Source: Candidatus Omnitrophota bacterium
Lineage (GTDB): Bacteria; Omnitrophota; Gorgyraeia; Gygaellales; Profunditerraquicolaceae
Direction: 5' to 3'
Assembly (NCBI GenBank): GCA_018818365.1
Contig: JAHISH010000216.1
Span: forward strand, 1 to 5,868
DNA: 5,868 nt
Shown here: positions 1-5,268 of the stretch, in pieces
How the letters are laid out: every line of letters begins with the position of its first letter
Numbering within the stretch: position 1 is the first letter of the stretch
Program-made: the position numbers and the translations under genes
The notes under the pieces: generated by a model
Database searches by the model: none
The model's input: the letters and a program-made list of their open reading frames with translations, nothing else
What the model was told of the DNA's origin: nothing

Positions 1-573
1 CAAAATAAAAAATTCTCGATAAGACCGAATGTTCTTTATCCGGAAGTAGGGCAGATTCTCAAGGGACACCGAAGATATCTGGAACCGTGCCTCTTTACTG
101 CGCATCACCTGCTGACCATTCCGATACACAAGACCATCTATATCGGAAAATGTTTTTTTTGCACCGATAATTGTTTTGATAAGCATCGGCAACGCCTGTA
201 TACCGCATCCCTTAATAATAAAATCGACACAATCAAATTCTGTCAGTATGTCTTCCGCGGACTCAGAAGGCCCCACGCCCCCCAGGATGATAGTCTTGTA
301 GGGATACCGCCCTTTAAGCTTCTTGAGGGCCGCCAAGAGAAACGGAAGCATATCCGACCAGCAGCCGATGGCAAGGATCTCTTCTGATTGAGCTAAAAAT
401 GAATAGAGCGTATCGATATCAATCTTCCCACAAGAACCACTCCGGCTATATAAAGGGTAAATCTTTAGATCAAAATCAATTGACCCTTGCTCTAATCCGT
501 ATCCCAGATATAAAGATGCTAACGGCACGGAAAGAGGCGTATAAGAAAACTGCACGAGCGTAAGTTTATTCAT
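1..573 (-). CDS. B12-binding radical SAM protein, N-terminal part (3' end beyond window)
   Basis: The frame is open for 191 codons from an ATG at 573 to the left edge, so the gene is cut by the window. The visible part resembles the cobalamin-binding Rossmann domain of B12-dependent radical SAM enzymes. It starts MNKLTLVQFSY (family: KITLVQPPY), followed by a segment rich in Leu, Ala and Tyr (residues 17-28), then ILGGVGPS (96-103, family VLGGPxxS), FIIKGCGIQALP (118-129, the slot of the usual V.RGEGE..L), DIDGLVYRNG (144-153) and LENLPYF (171-177). The radical SAM CxxxCxxC motif would lie just past the edge and is not seen. There is no DxHxxG motif, as in many members. The usual GEGE is GCGI here, which is odd. 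A TAG at 592-594 closes the frame upstream and no clear Shine-Dalgarno precedes the ATG. Family members methylate or rearrange unactivated carbons, or tailor lipids and natural products; the substrate here is unknown. It lies 96 bp after another radical SAM gene on the same strand. Confidence 0.82.
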   Translation of the reverse strand, partial: MNKLTLVQFSYTPLSVPLASLYLGYGLEQGSIDFDLKIYPLYSRSGSCGKIDIDTLYSFLAQSEEILAIGCWSDMLPFLLAALKKLKGRYPYKTIILGGVGPSESAEDILTEFDCVDFIIKGCGIQALPMLIKTIIGAKKTFSDIDGLVYRNGQQVMRSKEARFQISSVSLENLPYFRIKNIRSYREFFIL

Positions 574-669
574 GTCAAACAAGATTACCGACTATGCCCG
601 CATCATTTTTATCTCGATAAATACCCTGCGGTGAGAATATTCCATCGCGCAACCTGCACGAGGTAGCTT

Positions 670-1584
670 CTACACATTCCCTTTAAGATGCAGAAAACTA
701 ACCGCATCGCAGAACTTACACGCCACCAATCTACTTCGATCCCTTTTCACCAGCGAATCGCGGACCCGCTTAAGAGCAGGAGAAAACCAAACCTCCGAAA
801 TGGATGTTTCTGAAACATTCCCCACAACCGATTTCCAAAGTCCATCCGCACAGCATAGAGGGACTGTTCCATCATATCCTACCACTATCTCCGCAAAAGG
901 CCTCACACATACAAAACGTAACGGGACAGTTAACTCACCCTCCGCATTAGGGCTCTGCCCAGCACGGTTCCCTTTATATTCATTTTTTCTCCTATAGTAA
1001 ATAACTGTTTCTCCTTTAAGAAAAACTTCTTGCCGCACCAATTCCACCAGTGAAGGAGTCAGGCGATGAGTATCATCGTAATTATTGATAATGACCTTGT
1101 TAATTCCTTTTTCAAATAACGCATTAATCGTAGTTATGTCAGCCGCAAGGCCGTTGGTGTACAAGTAGAAAAAATTGTTTTTTAAATGTCGCCTCGCATA
1201 TGCGATCCATTCCGCCAACCGATTATCGAGAAATGGCTCATTATTGCCGTGAAAAGCCACGCTTCCCGGATACGCCATATCCTCTAATTCTTTTATGATC
1301 TTCTCATAAAGCCTCTCCGACATACGATGCTGCGGTTCTTTCATCCCTACTGCGGTTGAGGCGGGACAAAACGCGCAGTTGTTATTACAATATGATATCG
1401 TCTCAATAAATATCTTTTTAAATAACATGTCGCCGGATGCGAAGCCGTGAAACTGCTGCAGCAACAACATCTGACGCAATCCAAGATATCCATTTCTCAA
1501 TAACACATGCCGATATACCGCACTTTCAAGTTTTACTCGTATCGCGTATAAATATTTATTTTTGTTCTTTATTGCAAGCGACAT
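670..1584 (-). CDS. Radical SAM/SPASM domain protein
   Basis: A 304-residue radical SAM enzyme. A basic N-terminal segment of about 55 residues precedes the core, which opens with IETISYCNNNCAFCP; C66, C70 and C73 form the CxxxCxxC site that binds the SAM-cleaving 4Fe-4S cluster. FHGNNEPFLD (111-120) takes the place of the glycine-rich GGEP/GEPLL motif and YLYTNG (140-145) is the next conserved strand. The C-terminal SPASM region carries C226, the pair C244/C245 after GYDGTVPL, then GNVSETSISEVW (255-266) and C289-x2-C292, which fits one auxiliary cluster. SPASM enzymes modify peptides, proteins or small substrates, and related ones occur in polysaccharide loci. The substrate is not evident, and no precursor-peptide gene is seen nearby. 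The start overlaps the deacetylase gene by 16 nt, with a weak AGAG ribosome site about 8 nt upstream, implying one transcript and coupled translation. The family is firm; the role is open. Confidence 0.93.
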   Translation of the reverse strand: MSLAIKNKNKYLYAIRVKLESAVYRHVLLRNGYLGLRQMLLLQQFHGFASGDMLFKKIFIETISYCNNNCAFCPASTAVGMKEPQHRMSERLYEKIIKELEDMAYPGSVAFHGNNEPFLDNRLAEWIAYARRHLKNNFFYLYTNGLAADITTINALFEKGINKVIINNYDDTHRLTPSLVELVRQEVFLKGETVIYYRRKNEYKGNRAGQSPNAEGELTVPLRFVCVRPFAEIVVGYDGTVPLCCADGLWKSVVGNVSETSISEVWFSPALKRVRDSLVKRDRSRLVACKFCDAVSFLHLKGNV

Positions 1585-2423
1585 GGTAAATCTCTATTAG
1601 GCTCCACGCAGGCATCTATGAAATCCCGTATAGAAATAAAAGTATTATGTCTGAAGAGATAGCCGATCTTCTCAAACGTATCGCCAATATGCCCAGAGAA
1701 CCGGATCTTATCCATCCAGGGCATCGGTATTCTAGGAAGCGTCGTATCAATATCACGTGGATGTAGATAGAGGTGCGCAATCCCTTTTTGACATTGTATC
1801 ACGCGAATGGCAGCGTTCAAGAAAGAAGCAGGCATTATTCTTAAGTACGTTCCTCCTAAGACCGGGAATGAACTTTTTCCCAACCGTAAGCAAGAAACCG
1901 GAAACTCCCATAGTGACTCTTTCTCACCAAGAGAAATCTTATAATACCACTCCCCGCTGCCTGCACGGTGGTGATTATTTCCGCAGCGACTTGAATCATA
2001 CATAATACCATGCGCCCAAAAAATCTCCCAAATCCAATCCTTTTCGTTAAGAGAAAAATAGGGGGCGCGAAACCCTAAAATTCTTTGGGAGGTAAGTTTT
2101 CTTAACACAGCCAGAGATCTACTCAACTCACGAGAAAACTCTTCTTGACCCACCGCGTACAGAGATTGATGGCTATATCCGTGCGAAGCGATTTCGTGCC
2201 CTTGTTGAGCAATTTCTTTAATTAAATCGGGGAACTCTTCGGCAATGCATCCAAGGACAAAAAAAGTGGCTTTAATGCGATACTGGCGCAATATCGCCAG
2301 CAATCGCAAAGTATTTCGTACGAGTCTTGGCTCACTCAAAAGTCTTCTTTGCGCAAAAGTTTCTTTATCCGCGCCACCAAAATGATACCATTCTTCTAAA
2401 TCAACTGAAATAAGATGTTGCAT
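1569..2423 (-). CDS. Polysaccharide deacetylase family protein, DUF3473/PEP-CTERM-locus type
   Basis: A 284-residue NodB-type (carbohydrate esterase 4) deacetylase with no signal peptide or membrane segment, so probably cytoplasmic. Motif 1 is SVDLEEW (6-12), with D8 as presumed catalytic base and E11 where many family members have the metal-binding Asp. Motif 2 is SHGYSH (80-85), with metal ligands H81 and H85. Motif 3 is FRAPYFS (118-124). HLYLHPRDID (217-226) supplies the late catalytic His region. The tail LPRIPMPWMDKIRFSGHIGD and the following helix look like the DUF3473 extension. This subtype is typical of exopolysaccharide loci associated with exosortase/PEP-CTERM systems, where it is thought to remove N-acetyl groups from a glycan or its lipid-linked precursor. 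Length is normal for the subfamily. The ATG places motif 1 at the very N-terminus, as expected. No strong Shine-Dalgarno is seen. It is the first gene of a minus-strand group and diverges from the nucleotidyltransferase gene across 43 bp. Confidence 0.93.
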   Translation of the reverse strand: MQHLISVDLEEWYHFGGADKETFAQRRLLSEPRLVRNTLRLLAILRQYRIKATFFVLGCIAEEFPDLIKEIAQQGHEIASHGYSHQSLYAVGQEEFSRELSRSLAVLRKLTSQRILGFRAPYFSLNEKDWIWEIFWAHGIMYDSSRCGNNHHRAGSGEWYYKISLGEKESLWEFPVSCLRLGKSSFPVLGGTYLRIMPASFLNAAIRVIQCQKGIAHLYLHPRDIDTTLPRIPMPWMDKIRFSGHIGDTFEKIGYLFRHNTFISIRDFIDACVEPNRDLPCRLQ

Positions 2424-2436
2424 ATGCCGTTTTCTT

Positions 2437-2454
2437 TATCATAAAACCATGATA
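2437..2454. repeat. Inverted repeat in the divergent intergenic gap, possible operator
   Basis: Perfect 6-bp arms TATCAT and ATGATA are separated by 6 bp (AAAACC), centred in the 43-bp gap between the divergent deacetylase and nucleotidyltransferase genes. The right arm overlaps the extended -10 of the plus-strand gene. The left arm contains a TATGAT on the minus strand that could act as -10 for the deacetylase group. Its position suits a shared operator, but short arms of A/T-rich sequence also arise by chance or from two facing -10 elements. Confidence 0.35.
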
Positions 2455-2458
2455 TAAT
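2450..2458 (+). promoter_or_regulatory. Extended -10 promoter of the nucleotidyltransferase gene
   Basis: TGATATAAT is a perfect extended -10 (TG, one base, TATAAT). No good TTGACA-like -35 lies 16-18 bp upstream (only a T-rich TTTTCT), which an extended -10 can tolerate. The -10 hexamer ends 8 nt before the ATG at 2467, so transcription would begin at or within 3 nt of the start codon and give a leaderless or nearly leaderless mRNA. No ribosome site is present between them, consistent with this. Confidence 0.55.
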
Positions 2459-2466
2459 TATTTGTT

Positions 2467-3537
2467 ATGCGCGATTGTTGCCTATCTAGCGAATATAATC
2501 TACTTTTCCTGTGCACGCGCGTGCATATCGATACCGTTACTGCAAAAGAGATTGCTTGGGTAACTGAAGAAAGCCTATCATGGGACACCATACTTACCCT
2601 TGCAAAAAAGCAAGAGATAGTACCCTTTCTCTACTCCGCGTTCCAAAAGCTTGAACTTCTGGAACATATGCCTGCCTCCATACTGTCAATCGCAAGAAAC
2701 TATTACTACGCTAATCTCAATAGAAATATATTATTCGAAAAAGATATCCTCGGAATTACCGCACGCGCACGCCTTCAGGGTATCGAGATTATCCCCTTAA
2801 AGGGATTCTCTCTCCTCTATTCACTCTATCAAGAAAACCCCGCTTTACGAATAATGACGGATGTCGACATCCTCGTCAAAGAAGAAGATTTCCAGGATAC
2901 AAAACGACTCTTGGCACAATCAGGATACCGCACCATCGCAGAAGACGGTTATGAATACCTTGTAGCCAAAGACGTAGCTTCCGGAACCCCTCTCTATCTA
3001 GAACTCCACAATGCCCTCGTCCCTGCGCGGCCGCACCCGGTCATCTTTCCCTTACTCTGGAAAAGGAAAAGAACTCAAATGGTACACGGCCAAAAGATGT
3101 ATTTTCTCTCGGATGAAGATATGTTATTATCTTTAGCGGTCCACATACGCAGGCATACCCGTCGGCTGACTTTAAAGTTTATCGTCGACATAGCCGAGTT
3201 ACTCAAAAAATCAGACGACACTCTTGATTGGGATTATATTCTCGCCAACGCACAACATAGTCATTGCGTAATGAGTGTCTATTTCTCGCTTTATCTCGCG
3301 CAAGAAATTCTTAATACCAGTATCCCTCCCGCGGCTCTCCATGCATTCAGGCCATGGAGGATCAAAGAGAAACTCCTACGCCTCGCGCTTAATAAGAACA
3401 ATTTTTTGTCCCTTGGGGAAAAGCGCGGAACAATCATACGGATCCTTCTCTTTGACCGTATTTCTGAACTTTTCCTCTACCTCCGACACGCAGTATTCTT
3501 CCCCACCACATCCCCAAAAGAACAACAAAAACAATAA
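2467..3537 (+). CDS. Uncharacterised nucleotidyltransferase family protein (PF14907-type)
   Basis: A 356-residue soluble protein matching the uncharacterised nucleotidyltransferase family in order of motifs. An N-terminal helical part contains LLFLCTR (12-18), SWDTILTLAKKQEIVPFLY (38-56) and an Asn-rich helix (YYYANLNRNILFEKDI). Next comes the nucleotidyltransferase core: IEIIPLKGFSLLYSLY (106-121, with K112-G113), LRIMTDVDILV (127-137, with R128 and the presumed metal acids D132 and D134) and YLELHNAL (177-184, probable third acidic or His position). LSDEDMLLSLAVHIRRH (214-230) and LKFIVDIAELL (236-246) then match the conserved C-terminal helices. The substrate is unknown for the family, whose members often sit in polysaccharide and peptide-modification loci. 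The N-terminal LCTR motif and the lack of any in-frame ATG before residue 68 support the 2467 start. It is the only plus-strand gene here and its 3' end overlaps the antisense transglutaminase-like gene by 104 bp. Confidence 0.88.
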   Translation: MRDCCLSSEYNLLFLCTRVHIDTVTAKEIAWVTEESLSWDTILTLAKKQEIVPFLYSAFQKLELLEHMPASILSIARNYYYANLNRNILFEKDILGITARARLQGIEIIPLKGFSLLYSLYQENPALRIMTDVDILVKEEDFQDTKRLLAQSGYRTIAEDGYEYLVAKDVASGTPLYLELHNALVPARPHPVIFPLLWKRKRTQMVHGQKMYFLSDEDMLLSLAVHIRRHTRRLTLKFIVDIAELLKKSDDTLDWDYILANAQHSHCVMSVYFSLYLAQEILNTSIPPAALHAFRPWRIKEKLLRLALNKNNFLSLGEKRGTIIRILLFDRISELFLYLRHAVFFPTTSPKEQQKQ

Positions 3538-4495
3538 GCATGCAATAAAAGTAAGACTTTATGAAAACACTCTCCGCCTTGAGTGTCTTGTTATAAGGAT
3601 CGACATAATGCATAAAGACATCGTATCCTCCCAGGAAATACTCAAGCCCTACTCTGGCAGAGTTAGGGAGCCAATCAAAACAGCTGCCTATTCCTGTCAA
3701 CATCCCATACCGCGCACGGTATTTATTGACAAAATCGTTTCTCGTACGCAAGAATACACAGGGCACTAATTTCTTATAATGCGCGAAGAAGTGCGCATCC
3801 TTGACACCGCCTCCTATACTTTGCAGCGTCAGCGCATTTTTTTTACCCCCAAGCAGTAGTTCTCTTAATTCTAAGAAAGACAATAACGTTCCGTTGTGAT
3901 AAGCGCACATATCAGCAGTAATATCAAAGAAGACCCATTTTTTCATACTGCGGACATAGACCTCATTGATGGTATGCGAGAAGTTATAGTCAAACTTTCT
4001 GCCCTCAAGAGCCCATAACCTCGAATGGATACCGACGCTTTCTAAAAACGTAGAGAAAATGATTGCCCGATGAAAACAATTTGCGGGCGCCCCTCGTTGT
4101 AGCTGTTTCAATAAACTTTCGGGATCCCCCCATTTCAAGGATTTCTGCGGATGTTCCAACACCGCGCTATCCATACAATACCGTGCAATAGCCATTACTT
4201 CTTCAAGACTGCCTCGATCATTTTGTAGAAACGGCTCAATCGCATGTTTAAAGATTCCGGGGATAGACTCTGAGTTCTGGAAAGTAAATTGTGCGGGGGC
4301 ATCCGCGGGAGCCCAGTAAAAATCGCTTACCCGATCCGACTCGACAATTCTCCAGATAGCCATATGAGAGAACGCACGATTGTGCAACATGAGAATGCCG
4401 ATTAGTACCACTCCCAACACCACTGTGAACAATATACGGGGACTCATAACGTGAGAAATCTTTCTCATCTTATCTTTTTTTCCACAAGGATTCAT
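3434..4495 (-). CDS. Membrane-anchored transglutaminase-like protein
   Basis: A 353-residue protein with a basic N-terminus (KKDKMRK) and a membrane helix at about 21-37. A transglutaminase-like domain follows: RGAPANCFHRAIIFSTFLES (134-153) with nucleophile C140, SRLWALEG (158-165), SHTINEVYV (173-181) with H174, and KWVFFDITAD (186-195) with D191. Spacing and order of Cys, His and Asp match the papain-like transglutaminase core, so the triad looks intact. After a further 100 residues comes a second membrane helix (about 315-332) and a short basic tail. Both flanks are positively charged, so the catalytic domain is predicted to face the periplasm or exterior, held at both ends. Family members cross-link, cleave or hydrolyse amide bonds; which applies here cannot be told. 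The start shares an ATGA overlap with the methyltransferase stop and has no Shine-Dalgarno of its own, implying translational coupling. The last roughly 34 codons lie antisense to the nucleotidyltransferase gene. Confidence 0.85.
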   Translation of the reverse strand: MNPCGKKDKMRKISHVMSPRILFTVVLGVVLIGILMLHNRAFSHMAIWRIVESDRVSDFYWAPADAPAQFTFQNSESIPGIFKHAIEPFLQNDRGSLEEVMAIARYCMDSAVLEHPQKSLKWGDPESLLKQLQRGAPANCFHRAIIFSTFLESVGIHSRLWALEGRKFDYNFSHTINEVYVRSMKKWVFFDITADMCAYHNGTLLSFLELRELLLGGKKNALTLQSIGGGVKDAHFFAHYKKLVPCVFLRTRNDFVNKYRARYGMLTGIGSCFDWLPNSARVGLEYFLGGYDVFMHYVDPYNKTLKAESVFIKSYFYCMLIVFVVLLGMWWGRILRVGGRGKVQKYGQREGSV

Positions 4496-5268
4496 TTGGT
4501 GCAGAAAAATATCTTTTCATCTTCCTTAAACCCGAAACGACTGATTTCTTGGCTGCTAAATTCCTGCACAAAATCAGTTTCCTTAACTTTGAAACCCGCC
4601 TGGACAAGTATATCCGCATAATCACTCCCATAGATCCTTGGAGTAAAGAAGGCTTTTCTCCCCTGACCGGATAACTCACCGAGAGAAATAAACCGAGGAG
4701 TGACTGTATTCAACTTCCCTGCGCAAACAGGAGATAGAATAATCGCCCACCCCCCAGGTTTAAGAACACGATAAAGCTCCTGAAGAGCCTTCAGGTCATT
4801 CGACACCAGCGTCAACACATGCACACAAAGAATCGCATCAAAAGAATTTTCTCTGAACCCTATACGCATTATATCCATTTTGACCATGGCCAATGGAGAA
4901 GATAAATCCGCGTTCACGTAACGTACATAAGGAAGTTTCCTGAAATTATTTTGCATACTATATTCCGGCGCAAAATGAAGTAAGACAAGTTTCCCAGATA
5001 AGATGCCGGTCTTTTGAATAAGGAACATCCATAGAATCCGGTGTCTTTCGAGCGAAAAACACCGCGGACACTGCGCACCATCCCTATTCTTAAACTGAAG
5101 AAAACGGCGGAATGAATGCTCACAGCAAGGACAATAGACTTTATCTCCTCTATAATACCAGGAGCGGAAAGAACCCAACCATCGAAGCACATGGACGTAG
5201 TGCCGTGGAAAAAAACGCTTCAGAATCGACGGAGTTAAATAATAAATCCTCTGCCACAGTCTATTCAA
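4492..5268 (-). CDS. Class I SAM-dependent methyltransferase with N-terminal zinc ribbon
   Basis: A 258-residue protein. A basic N-terminal stretch leads to a CxxC-x17-CxxC zinc ribbon: C46 and C49 within CPCCEHSFRRFLQF, and C67 and C70 within QCPRCFSLERHRILW. The class I methyltransferase fold follows: VLLHFAPEYSM (95-105, in place of the usual GxGxG SAM loop), VNADLS (118-123) with D121, MDIMRIGF (131-138) with D132, NSFDAILCVHVL (141-152) and LYRVLKPGGWAIILSP (165-180). RIYGSDYADILVQAGF (211-226) is the conserved late segment. This architecture is common in glycan and surface-modification loci; the acceptor is unknown. The usual HVLEHV is HVLTLV here. The start is TTG, chosen because AGGAGA lies 5 nt upstream and the N-terminus overlaps the TPR gene by 8 nt. 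It is the middle gene of a tightly packed operon and is coupled to the transglutaminase-like gene through ATGA. Confidence 0.92.
   Translation of the reverse strand: MNRLWQRIYYLTPSILKRFFPRHYVHVLRWLGSFRSWYYRGDKVYCPCCEHSFRRFLQFKNRDGAQCPRCFSLERHRILWMFLIQKTGILSGKLVLLHFAPEYSMQNNFRKLPYVRYVNADLSSPLAMVKMDIMRIGFRENSFDAILCVHVLTLVSNDLKALQELYRVLKPGGWAIILSPVCAGKLNTVTPRFISLGELSGQGRKAFFTPRIYGSDYADILVQAGFKVKETDFVQEFSSQEISRFGFKEDEKIFFCTK

Noticed and set aside
608..621. Palindrome TTTATC-TC-GATAAA in the gap between the two radical SAM genes
   Set aside because: Short and A/T-rich, with no aligned promoter hexamers or T-tract, so neither an operator nor a terminator can be supported.
651..669. Possible terminator after the SPASM gene stop
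   Set aside because: Only a 4-bp stem (ACCT/AGGT) and no T-run on the minus strand.
574..669. Promoter for the B12 radical SAM gene in the 96-bp gap
   Set aside because: No pair of hexamers with acceptable spacing was found; co-transcription from the deacetylase gene is the simpler reading.
2512..2525. Perfect 14-bp palindrome TGCACGCGCGTGCA just inside the nucleotidyltransferase gene
   Set aside because: It encodes conserved family residues (CTRVH), and a palindrome of this length is expected about once in every three windows of this size by chance.
3567..3586. Hairpin ACACTC-N8-GAGTGT 30 nt after the nucleotidyltransferase stop, as a possible terminator
   Set aside because: The stem is only 6 bp with an 8-nt loop, and the following plus-strand sequence (CTTGTTAT) is not a T-tract. 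It lies in codons for KTLKAESVF of the transglutaminase-like gene, and on that strand it is internal to the gene.
3275..3769. Plus-strand ORF of 164 codons
   Set aside because: It runs in another frame across the nucleotidyltransferase 3' end and antisense to the transglutaminase-like gene. Its Ser/Arg-rich composition matches no family and it has no ribosome site.
4470..5192. Two minus-strand ORFs of 69 and 92 codons inside the methyltransferase gene
   Set aside because: Both are alternative frames of a well-supported methyltransferase with conserved motifs throughout.
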